From Phoronis australis (taxonomy: Eukaryota; Phoronida; Phoronidae): 64,000 nt of DNA. A program made the position numbers and the translations under genes. The notes beneath the pieces were generated by a model. That model was not told the DNA's origin. It searched no databases and saw nothing but the letters and a program-made list of their open reading frames with translations. Of this stretch, positions 10,496-23,700 are shown piece after piece (position 1 is the stretch's first letter; each line of letters starts with the position of its first letter). Where the stretch lies: contig NMRA01000022.1 in assembly GCA_002633005.1 (NCBI GenBank), forward strand, positions 110,877-174,876. Reading direction: 5' to 3'.

Positions 10496-13400
10496 AATCG
10501 TTTAAGATCCTTTTGGCCTTCATATGTGAGCCCGACTGTAACATCAGTCACTGTGACAGCGTTGGTGCTTCATGTGAAATAAAATATTCTTGCCAGAAAT
10601 CCTCGTTGTTGTTACTTTGTCGGAATGGTTATCTAACTGTCTGTTTTTTTTAAATTCATTATTGGAAAGGGTAATACTGTGAGTGCACAAATAAGGCAGA
10701 AACTGTGCGTATCGAGTTAAAATCCACCGCCCGTTCATAACGCAACTCTAAAGTACCAAAAAGAGGCTAAGCAACCTTTTTTCCTTGGGCTATTTCTCGA
10801 CTGATGTCTGCAAAGAATGTTTTCCATAGGTGATAGGTGTTTTAATATTGACAAGCAGGCTAGTCTACAAAAAAGGCAATTGACACCCAATGTCTAAAAT
10901 TCCATTCTCGAGTCTACTGCGATTATTGTATAACCTTAGTTTGCTCTTGAAGTCCCAGTCATACAATCAAAAAATTCAGAATCGAGTTCGAAATCTGGAG
11001 TTTTAATGGTTATTTGTGTAAACCTTAATGTACTCGAGCATAGAATGATAGATACTTGTCTCGAGTTTGTATTACACTATAGCTACCATCTTATTACTCC
11101 CAAGTATTAAACAGGACGGAAAATAATTTCGAGTTCAGTTTGGAATACAAATATTACAAGACCAAATCCCCAGTGTGTAGGCACTCTCTCCTGCAACAAC
11201 GTTATTTTTGGGGTTTTTGATAAAAAGAAAATTTTAAAAACATTGTTTTATTATTGGGTAAACAGTTTATTTATACCCAAAAGTTTGGATCAAAAAGATT
11301 ACTTCTAAGTAGATTTTTTAACTTCATCAAAGAATATTATATGAGTGAAAAGTATAATGCTCGTAAGGATTTGAATTTAGAATTTATACAAAAAAGATGG
11401 TGTAACTTTGAAACGGTTTTTCTTAGCAGTCAATAGGATTAGTTATGGGGTATGCGTGTGTGTGTGTGTGTGTGCGTGTCTGTGGTGTTCTTTGTCTTTT
11501 TGTGTAATGTTTTTCTCATTGCCAATAAATGTATAAAAAAAAAATTAAAAATATTATAATTCCTGAGGCTCAGGTCTCATAACCACCTTTTCGACAAAAT
11601 CTTCCACTTCCTGTCACAGATTTGGAATTTGAGCCTTTTGATGTCATTATAATCCTTGACAATATCTGCTACTAAAATGTTGTCGAACTCGTCAGCATAG
11701 AACCCACCTGGCCGACTCACAGCGCTACCTGGTATCATTGTGGAAGTGCATACATTCACCTCGGCTGCAAGATCCTGCAACACAATCTTTGCAAACTCGA
11801 AATGCGCCCACGTGTTGGAATAAACGTGGGAACGAAGCCATCATGGGGCCGCCCGTGTCACATCTCACAACATCATGCCATCTTCTACTCTGAGAAGTGT
11901 TTTCATATGCGAAATGTTGTGATGAGGAAATTCTGTAGGTAAATGAAAAGGCCGCGATGGTATTTATGATCACTCCAGCCAAAAACAGTTGTTTGCTGTT
12001 TTTCGTCTTCTATAATGAGCCCGCAGTTTTTTTTTGCGCTGCAGCCATTCCTGTTAAATTAGCTCCCAGCGTTGTTTTGAAAGTCACTAGGTGTTTCTGT
12101 CGGCCCACCTTTAATTACGGGAACCATCTCGAGACTGGTGCTAGATATAGCCCCACGGAAGTAACTTATGAAGTTCCTGGAATTGGTCATATCACGGAAT
12201 GAGTCATTCATTTTCAACCGGACTTTTCAAATGTTTATCCCATATTTCTGATTGCGAGGCTGCAACTCAGTCTTTGCCACTTGTCCATGGTTTTGTTTTA
12301 GGAAAATACAGTGGTGGCCAAATCGGCACAGTGTAAAGGAAGATTGTCATGAAAATTAGATTTATTTTTAAAACACGAGTCCATGATGAAAGACCATCAT
12401 ATAGGAATGATTTTTACTCAATTGGTTTTCACTGAATCTTTTCTTCATATTCTTTCCTTAAGCTAAAAGGAAGTGATGGGTATTTAAAAAAAGCATGTAA
12501 CAATCTGGGTCGCATGTCTTGCAGTTGATCAAGCGACCAATCAACGCAAAATCCTGTGTTAATAGCCATGGGTATGTTCTAAGAAAATTGACTTAGCCAA
12601 GACAAATTTTAAACTTGTCTCAGGTCCGTTTCAAGAAAAAGATTATAAGTTTGACTGAAGTTTTTGACTTAAGTTTTGTCTTAATTTTGACTAACAAGTT
12701 ACCGGATGTGGAAGTTTCAAAGTTTTGGAAGTTGAGACAAATCTTAGACTTAATTCAAAATTGAATTTAAGCCAGTTTCTTGGAACAGGCCCTATCACAA
12801 TACACTGGCGGATAAAGGGTGTCGCGTGGAGGAACAGGTGCAGCCACAACTCCTAAAGGAAAGCCTTCCCCCAAAACGCCTTCCAGTGCCGTTTTTTGTC
12901 ATACCCCTCGGCCCCTATAAATATATATATATACCACGCTCAATACGAATGCTTAAAAATGTTAATTTGAGTGGATACAATGAAAAGTAGCTCTAACACA
13001 AAATGAAACTTTCATGATGGCATTTGCACTTTTCAATTAATCTCTATTTCAGAGGAAAATAGACCCAGGAACTCCTTTCACAGTCTGGAGGTGCCTTCCG
13101 ACGCAAAATCATCTCGCTAAAATGCAAGATCATGCAAGACCTCGCAAAATCACGCGAGTGAAAGTCGAATGTTTCTCAAGCATGCGCATCTTTAAGGTGG
13201 CGCGAAATGATGAGTCCGTGAAGATGGGACGTTGAATTATGGGATAAAATGTACTAGTAAAGATTTTTGGCGCATGCGCTGCGCAAGTATCTGGTGTTTA
13301 CCGTCGACGAAACGTCGCCACGGTTTCTGTTCAAATTAGATGGCGTAAGCAACTGTTCTGAACGATTCGCGTCTCGCAGAACTTCACACATCCCGGATTC

Positions 13401-16400
13401 ACCTCGCGAAGGTTTACTACGAATACCATGAGCCATAAGCTTATACACCTAGCTACGCACGGCCATGCACTTTTGGTCACGGTGCAATGAAATTGAAAAG
13501 TAGAACATTGTAATTATAAAATTTCTATTGAAGCATACATTTTACAATACAATCATTCACGCGCAATTATCACGCTACGAACAACTGCATGAGTCAGGCG
13601 TTCAAAAATACTTCAAAATTTTCCTCACTATGATATCCTGTATTTATCAAAATCATGGGACTTACGGTTTTAAAAAATTCTTGATTGGTTTTATGTATTT
13701 TTTCTACAATAGGGTCTATGCTTGATTAAGATAATCTGTTCATATGTTACAAAACATAACCATGGCAACAGAATTTGGAGAAACTGTCAATAACCAAAAT
13801 TTTCCTCCGATAGCTTTAAAGTTTTACTCACTTATGTCAAGTTTCAATCGACATAGATTTCTCAGTAGACCTACATTTGGTATATTTTTGTAAGCCTGAT
13901 TTTCCGTTCCATCAACACGCGGAACTAAAAAAAACGGCTCTAACTTAATAGTTCTCGGTCCTGTTACAGTTTTCCAATTTCACCCCATGTCCTAGTTGTC
14001 ACACCGCTTAACGCTAGAGTGTTGAAATTATCCTTTATGTTTTAACTACATGGCTTGAGCGTTAATAACACCATGTTGTCACTGACAATGTTATGATGAT
14101 GATTAGATATTTCAAATAAGCATTTCGACGAAAGAGCTATATGCGGTTTCCATGATAACGTATCACGAAATACAACGAAATGAAGCAGACCGTCAGATAC
14201 GCTCAAGATAATCTTGAGAGGAATTTCTTTGTGTTTACAGTAAAACATCTTGTACTGACAAAGATATGTATCTTTTGCAGTTCAAGTTATTTTAACACAA
14301 GTCGACATATATAATGTTGCGTTTCTTACCGTCACCGTGACTTTTCCGTTGATTCTTTCGCATTTAATACATGAGCTAATGCTTGCGTGTATTATTAAAG
14401 CCTAGTGCACGCGAAGGGATTTAATGAGAAAGTGTCAATGAGTTCTAGGCTCCTTTGACGTTTTTTTATGATTACATTTCTTTGACCATTTAATACACTA
14501 TTACTCAGAGAACATCCTTGCAAAGCAGACACAGACATCATTACGGGAAATCCAGGGAATGCAAAAATATTAGTTTTACTTCGTCTAAGTCTAGAGCCGA
14601 GCAAGAAAAAAGAAACCCGCCATTGAATGAGAAAGGTTTACTCCTACTAAATTTTTACCAACAATGGACATGTTCCCCATGTTGAGTGAGTTGCTTTGTA
14701 CCAAGATTTTTGTGGGACACGTTCCACATGCCTCCTTGTCAGCCCCTAGACATGCACCATGCGGACAAACCAGACAATATTGTTATTCGATGTGGGCAAA
14801 GATACGGTATCTATAAAATCTTTGATGTGGGTCCATTGTTCGTTGCAATCCGAAAAAAAATTGAGATTTTCGGTTTACGGATGCAGAATGCAATCCTTGT
14901 GCTTTGTAGATTCATGATAAAAAGTCGTCATTCAGCTAGCGACACCTGCTGGTTATCACTAAATTAGTCTCATTTAAAAATGATTTTGGTTTCAGTTGCA
15001 TAATATTGTCATGTGAGGTTGAGTCATATTGTCCCAGATGTCTTGCTGGCGACTGTTGACGCACTTCCCTTTTGCGGTTCTTCCCTTACATAATAACACA
15101 AGAAAGACGAAAACTGATGACGTCACATCAATGTTGGGGTGTTCCCTTGGATGACGGTGAAGTGGTACTGTTCATTTCTTGCCTGAAAAGAGTCTCAAAG
15201 GTAACCTGTCGCGTATGAAGTTGTGCTTTGTTAGATTAGTGTTTTGTGGTGTTTCGATCATTTTCATTTCCAGAAGTATTGAGAAGCACTTGTTGCATGC
15301 GGCTACGCTCAAACTTCACGAACGAATGGAATGATCGATTGGATTTCCGCCATTAATTTTGTGTTGATTGACGTGGGGTTATGAGGTCATACGTAAACGC
15401 ATTTGTTTGAGGTATTCAGCATTCTATGTCATATGTGTAGTGTTACAGGACTAATGTATATATGGGAGATTCGAGTCTGTGAAGTTGTTTTTAGTTATCT
15501 ACATTGGTGAAGCTCTACACTAAAGTCACCAAGTCTATTGGCGGATTGGCCAACACTTCTATTTCTACTCCTAGTAGGCCTACGATAGCACAAGTGTCTG
15601 TGCTCCAAGTCTCAGTGAGCCCAGCCTCAGGTAGGCCTAAAGCAGTTTTTGACGGCCAGTGAACCTGGTGAAGTGCTATTTAGGTAATTTGTGTTTGACC
15701 TGACTGCACTATTTCACTTCTAATTTTTGACGTGTATCTGGCCTTTTCTGGATTGTCATTTCTAGCTTATCTTTTTGTAGGTCTATGTACAATGGACTCT
15801 GTAAACTGATAGGGACAGAAGTTAAGTGATGAGGCTATTACCGGCAAGAGAGAACATTTAGCAATCTAACAAAATTAGTCAGCACTTGAAAAGTCTTGTT
15901 TTTCATTTCCATGATTTTGGCGATAGCAAAAGCAGAAATGGCAATAGCATGTGGCCAAATGGCCATTGCATGAAGTATGCTTCATTGTGGAAGACACGAA
16001 TCAGAGGTTTGTTGACAATTCATTAATTTCTAATACGGTACATGCAACAAACAGACATACACGTAAGACGTAAAAATTGGGATAGGTCTGCACCGGAGAA
16101 GTACAGCATTTTTGCGATGCCATTTTGGTTATCACTTCTAAACAGTCCTTCGCCAAGCGGTGTAGACTTTTTTGAGCACTGTATATTTTGGGCTTCATTT
16201 ATTCTCGAGTTGTCACGGTCTTTTGGCCATTTACATAAATTGGTTGAACATAACATTGGGTAACTAATGCTCTGGTTGATTTGTGTTTTGATAAATCACC
16301 AGTTGAGCTTTGTAGACTGTAACAACCTTTGCAGGGAAATTGTTATGTCACTCATAGGAACCTTGGTTACACGGTACAAACTGGTACAAACTCGCGCAAT

Positions 16401-19400
16401 TGCATGAAGTAAGCTTGTTCATGCAATAAAGCATGTTTTTTTTGCTTTGCCTGATTCGTGTATTGTGTTAGGTCAATATTTAGTGACATTTCTATAGGTG
16501 TTTGAGGTATTTTAATTTTTATAAACGTTTCCTCCGTGGATTGATGTATATATTCAGTTAAAAACATTTTACCTTGGAACAGGTGTTATCCAGGATTTCA
16601 AAACATGTAAATCCCTATTTCTCATGGCATCCATGACCATTGACTAATGACATTCTGTGACTCCAAGTCAAATTACTATTGTGTGGTATGTTACTGGGTC
16701 TGCAATCATTTTATGGTACCTTTTGTCACTAACTGCAGAATGTTGTATTCACACAAATTGAAACTCAGATGGTTTATTCACTGTTTTCAAAAACTCTTGT
16801 AGGAATTGCTTTAAAATATTCGCCTGGAGGCATTAGAGGCTATCATAGTACAGTATGACCTGCATGATTTTAGGAAACACCTATCTTTTTCGTTGCCAAA
16901 AACACATAGCCACGTGGCTCAATTAATGGCATATCGGTGTACAGAAAAAAATCAAATTATTCAGCATATACACGCTTTCTACTTTCCAAAAGTGCTTCAA
17001 GTTAGAATCTACATTTTTGTTATTGATGCTTACTACCGGTATGTAGTCACTTGTCAAAAAAGGTAAATGGTGGTTTAAGCACTTAAAGAATTTGTTATTC
17101 TTACTGGTCCAGTGGTTTGAACTTTCTACTGGCAGTCTGACCTGCAAACTACATAACCTGTGAACAGCTTTTGTCCATTGGGCTGTCTTATGTAATGCTT
17201 TGCACTGAATCTAGTTGGGTGTGTGTTTCAAGTTATGTAGTTGTTGATATCCACAACTTAAAATCAATGACAGCTGTCGATTGTTTGCCTGGGTGATGGG
17301 TTGGGGGCTGTGTCAAGGGGTGGGTCCTTTCCTAAGTTATTGATTGTGTTGCAATTACTGTTTACAGCCAACTGTTAAGTCATAGATCCCATGAGCCCGC
17401 GTTTCGCCTTTTTCACAGGGGATTTTGACAATCGCCGCTCATGGGATGTATGTCTTTCAGCTTTCAGAAAATGTGTAATGTTACTGAGTTAAAATCTTTA
17501 GTGTTGTAGTTATTTGGTTGTTAAGATGGTTTTCATAACTCTAGAGAAGGTGGCTACAAACTGTTGCCACACTGACTTATTTGGGAAGATTCTGTCATCA
17601 CTTCAGCTCTAGCACCATTTTAAAAAGCGAATTAGGTTTTTATGCATATTAGGGAAGAGTGAGCTTATCTCATTCGGGGAGCAACCTCCCAGTGATTTTC
17701 AAACATAAATGCATTGAAATATGACCTAGACATGTGGCTTAGCGATGGGACATTTGTTTTGTCAGGTCAGATTAGATAGGTATATTTATAGTATTTATTC
17801 AGTATTACCAACAGCTGTCTTGTAGCTACCCTATGAGGAATATTGGTCAGATATAAACCACAATGTCAATGCTTCTGAGCTCTGAAACAGTGGCTCTCTG
17901 TTTGTAGTTGTGGAATTTAGCCTGTGGTACCAGGTACTGTCTCAGAAGGTGTTTTAGAAAACGGTGAAGAGTGCCCGAGTGTTCACCTGAGGCTGCGTTT
18001 TTCTGTCGTTTGACGCAACGAAACTGTAAAAGACGCAAATTGACTTGAGGAGTGCGTCACCGTGGAAGCAACTTTTTGTTCAGCGGTTGTGATCAATGGA
18101 ACTAAAAACAAATGAAAATTGTTTGGTTCTTTTCTTTGATTAAAGTACCACTAGAATGTTTCATTTTCTGAAGCCGAATGCATGACATCGACATTGTTGG
18201 TCTGTAAGAAAGTCATTACAATATTGGTTAGAATATCAAGTTACAATCGGTCCGATAGGGGGTGGTCCCAATACGAGAGTCACAAAAAGGGCGTATGAGA
18301 TGAGCTTTTGTTTTTCCTCTTGCAAGAGGGTTTCCTCTTTTTTGATTTCGAGTTTCCTCTATTTTCATCTCTTTTTCATCATTGTTTTGACTTTATTCAT
18401 GCAAAAAATGTTTATTTCACTTACATTTTACAACATGAAAACATTTGTACCACACAAATCTATTTGTGAAATGATAAATCACGTGGAAAATCTTCCTCAT
18501 TTCGTCAGTGGTCATTCCAAGCCCTGAATCAGTGCTAAATAAAGTGAGACATGTCATGCTTTTCCAAACCTATTCTACCTCATCTCATGAGACATACGAT
18601 ATTTTTGGATATATTTGGGGAAGTCGCACAAAAGCTTTTTGTGTGAATGACGTCCAGCCAGCTCAGTCATGCAGTGATAAAGAGGGCACAGCATATCTGA
18701 CTAATACCAGCTGGGAATCCCCATCTCAGTGTGTGTGCTCAAGCTTGAGAAATGTGTCATGCTCTGTCCCTTGTGTTGGTGCTGGTTACTAGGAGGGCAG
18801 TACAACCCTTGTTCAAAATGCCATCCAGTCATCTATGCAATGTTTGTATAGTACCCAGCTTATGATCCCTCAGGGGTGATGTGGACTGGCGATTCATGCA
18901 AATATGTAAGGACTCTCTGTGTGAATAGCAGGCTATGTAGTCAATTGTTCGGGTTATCAGGAAGAGGAGATCTGTGATTTTTTTGGGAGGGGTGTGAGTG
19001 GACACTCTTTGTAGCTGGCAGTTGAGCAGTATCAATGTTAGCAAGTTGCGTTTGGGCGTTAGTTCTACACTGAATCATACATATGTAGTTGTGATTTAAA
19101 TCAGTTTGGTAACTTATCACTTTACCAGGTTATAATTTTGTAATTTTTGGCGAGTATCAGATTTGGTTGCATTGGTATTTTTCACCAGTTGATGGACTGC
19201 ACACTGTAAAGTATATTTTTTCATCAGTAGGGGACTTCAAAAATCACAATGAGGTGCTCTTGAAACAATCTTCGGCCACTTTGTAAAATGCTCCTTTTCA
19301 GGTGGTCACATGGCTGCAGGCTTTGTTCCTTTCAGTGCCCCCTCACTGGTGATCAAATGCGTAGGCTTTCTGAATCAATTCGGTAGTAAAGAGAGGACCT

Positions 19401-20670
19401 TTTTCTTATTCAGCGGCATCTAGTGGATATCAAGCCTCCGTATAGCACAGATTGAAGTGAAATTGTCAAAGTACATGTGGCACAGTATAGACTCGTGAAA
19501 ATGTGGTTTGCTTGTCCGTGCCATCCTGGATGTTGTTTGCACATGAAAACCTGTGAACTTATGTTATGTGCACGTATTGTATTAATCGTGTTTTTTCCAA
19601 TTTTCTCGTGTGATGACAGTCGATTGTGTGCGGATCAATATGCAAGGTGCACTAATAAGCTTATGGTGTATTCAATGTCGCAAATTTAGAGAGCTCTTGT
19701 CGTTCTTCTTATAAATATTGCTTTGTTACAGTTTCATGCTCTTGTTGCAGTAAATAAGAAATTAGCTTAGACCGTACGGTATTATTACTTATAACTTAAT
19801 TGTGTTAGAAAGTTTCACTATTCCAAACCCACGTCAAGAGATATCTGAATGGCAGAATAGATGAGGCATCTCTACACCAGAAAGCACCAGTTCAGTCTCC
19901 TCAATACATGCGTTATGGAAGAAAAGAGTTGTATTCTAGTGCCAGGAGGACCTCGCTGGTAAACAGGATTGAGTTTTCATTCTTGTCAAAAGGGCCCATT
20001 GCTCCAACAGCTCTTCATAGTGAACTAGCTCACATTACTACATCTCACTCAAGCACATTCCTCACAATTTGAGGGTAACTTTGTGCTTAGCTAAATATTT
20101 GAGGCAGTTAGCTCAGAGCTTGTAGCTCTTTGTCTGCGCTGAGCTTTAAACATTCATTAGTTATCGCTAGTTGCCCCAGTGCTTTCATAATTGTTTCACC
20201 TGGTGTTACCTCATTTCTTAATTACTTTGCTCTTGATCGGTATTGTATTTCATTTTATAACTGTTCGCTATATAACTGTCCGCGTATATCATCAACTTTC
20301 TTGGTGGATCTTATTGGGTAAGGTGTTGTCGCTGCGCATCTAAAATTCAAAACCAATGCAATACTTGGGCAATAGGTCCATCCCGGATTTAACACAACGA
20401 CACTCCAATCCCACTGTTTTTACCTACAATGCCGTGAACATCTGTCAGGCGCATTTAACCTGGTAGTCTTGCCAGGCCTTTATGCAGGGTAGGACCTGGG
20501 CGTCCAAATAGACACCCTAGCACTAATCTGGAGGCCCTGGCAAGGACGCCCAATGTATCAGTTGGACGCCCACTGTCAATAGGAACCTTTCAAGTTTGGA
20601 CTCACACATTGTAATGAATACTAGGAAGCCTCTGAAGGCTCACAGTGGGGGCTCTTTTTTCAAAGCAGGA
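10496..20670. other. Gene-free tract
   Basis: I recognise no coding exon on either strand; open frames are under 95 codons and show no motifs. The tract contains the TG microsatellite, a short TA run near 12919, an inverted-repeat region around 12590-12795 with related ends (CAAGAAA...TTTCTTG), and an 11-bp inverted repeat (ATCCCATGAGC and its complement) spanning about 17385-17450. It may contain promoter or 5'-UTR exons of the PKC gene that I cannot place. Confidence 0.4.
11449..11482. repeat. (TG)n microsatellite
   Basis: A TG dinucleotide run with two interrupting C bases. Confidence 0.85.
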
Positions 20671-20715
20671 AAAAATATACAATGCATATACTTTGTATAT
20701 GCATTGTATATTTTT
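20671..20715. repeat. Perfect hairpin, 21-bp arms, 3-base loop
   Basis: The arm AAAAATATACAATGCATATAC is followed by TTT and then its exact reverse complement. The hairpin is AT-rich, with no run of T that would suggest a small RNA gene. Confidence 0.9.
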
Positions 20716-23700
20716 GCATTGTTGCTATTTTGACACTTGATTGACAGCATTGTAAAAGTCTTGGTCTACACAGTTTTTTTTAGTAAAAATGCTCACCATA
20801 GAAGGCTGTTTTATAAACTTAGATGTAAAAACATTGATCTATGCATATTTTGTAAAAAAATCTGTGTTTGGGGGGTATTGCTGGGGGGTGGGGGGTTACG
20901 CGTCGGAATCATGGACGTCCTGGAATATTGGGAACCCCATTTTGGACACCCTATTTTCAAAATCCTGGATAAAGGCCTGAGTCTTGCCCAGCTTTTTATT
21001 GGCTAAGTAGTTAGCTACTGGATGACACCATAACATGCTAAAAACGTATAGTGCGTGCCCACAAATGGAAAAGTTTTTTTTAAAGGAGCCAGGCAGACTT
21101 GAAAAAACTTCCTTCACAAAGAACCTGTTGATAACGGGGCTCTCGTGTGTTTAGCTCAGATAGCCCACCATGTGGCCTGCCCACGTCTGATGCACCGCAA
21201 ATAACAGAGCCCCTGCGCTCTTTTGTTTTTGGCATTATTTATTTATTTGATGAAAATGTTTTTCAAAATGTAAGGCGTTTGATGCAGATAAGCTAAACTT
21301 GACCAAGGATATTTTATGACAGCTGCATACTTACAAACCATACATTTTATATTGCAAAAATGTCTTCGTTTTTTTTTCATTTCGCATATTCGACAAAGGG
21401 AAATTTATGTTCCGTTACTGTTGTCTCATTAACAGGTGGAGCTGAGATGCGGTACAGAAGTAGACAAGTTAATAACACAGCGGAGCCCGCTTAATTTCGT
21501 ACCCTCGGATATTATAATTAGAGGGATATTCCATTAGGTGGGTTTCAAGTTGGCGTTGATCGGTCATCGTAACCATTCTTGCTAATCATGTCAAATAGGA
21601 AATGACTGATCTTTGTTCCCAGCGATCAGGCAAATGAGTTGAAGTTGAATTAAGTTGGTTTTCAAAAGGAAAACCGAAGAAACGCATAATGATAGGCAGG
21701 TTAGAAGCAGTTTTGCTGATTTTTGGGTTCATGATAATAAATTGTATCATTTTGCTGGTTATTTTCATGGATTCACGGGATTTTTGACATTTCATAACAT
21801 TTACCGAGGATATTCTATTATGTGGTATGACATTAAGTGAGCAACAGTGTATTGCAAATACTAGTAATGAACCAGCACATAGCCTTGGTCACAGATGGCT
21901 CACAAGCCTGAGCGATTAAATCACGTGCTGCAAAGTTAATTAGTACACTGCAGTATGAGGTGAGATAGACAGCTTGCCCCACAGTTTCTCCCATTGTACT
22001 ATGCTGCCTAAAATAGTCCATTACAAAGTGCACTCTGATATATTTGCTTTGAGTGGGTTACTTTTGTCAGTGTCTCGTGATATCATTCCGAACAATGAAG
22101 TGTGGGTAATCATCATCCCCTTTTTCCATGTTTTGTTCCTTGCTTTTGAACTGTGGACTCTGACCTCTTGTTTCTGTAGCTCTTTATGGGACGCGAAGGA
22201 TTTTCCATATTCATCCTAATCTGGAGAGGACCCTTTCACTTTTTATTTTATGTCTGCATTTGTATTTCACCATAGGAGGAATGCCTGGAGCATTCACAGG
22301 TGATTTTTCATGGGAAATCGTCCTTGCTGACCTGAGAGAGACTTGCAATGCCTGTGCTGTCTGATAGGGGAAAAGACAGTCCCGGTCACTACCAATTTCA
22401 TCCCCAGCTCCTGGTGTTTCATCTCCGTTATCTCCATTACACTTAAACAAAAAATATGAGTTTCCTTATCTGAAGGTGTGTGCATTATAGGAATCGATGT
22501 GTCACTGGGTTGAACAATGGTATACTATCGTGTCTTATCTGTCTTGACTTTAGTTTCATTTTCAAGCAGTGTAGACAACATCTTGTTAAGACCTGAGATA
22601 AAAACAGTAGGGAGAATCAATTTTGAAACTTCGATCAACCTTAAAGCCCATGAGACATAAAATGCTTTGTTCATTTACAGCTGAAGTAAACAAGTAGTTT
22701 TTTCAGTTTACAGTACATAATTTAGCATCCATGACAACGTCAATGTTGTCCTGAAACTGTATTGACTCCTCGCAGCTACATGTTTGAATTTCATGTCATT
22801 CTTCATCTGTTGGTAAAGAATTGTGTCACCGAGCGTTGCTGTCTTTTGTTGTCAAAGTGCTATACAAAAATATCTATCAGGGCCTTAAGCGGTTTTTACA
22901 CGATGAACAATTGTCACGGTGATAGTTGTCACAGTGCGTCTTGCTCCACTTCTGTTGAACTTACACGACATTAGATTGCAAAGTGGTTCTTCATGAGTTA
23001 TTTACATGAAGACTGTGTGGGCATGCTCGTGTTAACATTAGCGAATGTCCAAACTATGTAGAGCTAGCGGAACATAATACTCTATTCAGAGTAAACGTAA
23101 TAGGGAGATGATCCATTCCCTTCCAGCTTGCTCCAGTTTGTGTTTAGACGTGTAGTTGACACTGGAGCAACTGATCGAGTGCAACTTGCTCTACCTCTCA
23201 AGCCAGCGTCAAAAATGGCTGCGGTGGTGTCAACTTGCTCCATGCCAGTCGTGTTCACTGAATTACTTGCACCTGATCAGTTGTTCTGTGTTAGCTTCTC
23301 TATGTAAACTGCCCTTCTGTAAATGTGGCTGTATTCTTATTTTAGAATAGTTGGGAACTAATACAGCTGTAGCATGGGACACCTGGTGAAATTTCTATAA
23401 TTTGTTGAGCCTTAGAAAGTGGCTATTTTGCAAAGCTATTGTGTTTGCGTGAATAAGGGCTCAGGTACAGTATTTCTAAATTATGTTTCTTGCTTTGGGC
23501 CAAATAGTTTGCTCTTAAGAGTGAGAAAATTTGTTGGTTTAGATTTTTGCCTATTTTATTGAGTACAGTTGTCTCAAATTTTAACAGGCCAAGAACTTTA
23601 ATAGGTCAAGAACTTCAGTGTTTCATTCCACAGTCAAGGAAGTTGTTGTTCTCCTTAGATATACAGCAGCGCTGACATGAAATAACTAATGGATTATGAT

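Noticed and set aside
20105-20150. AGTTAGCTCAGAGC as a tRNA gene
   Set aside because: It resembles a tRNA D-arm start but no anticodon stem or T-arm follows.
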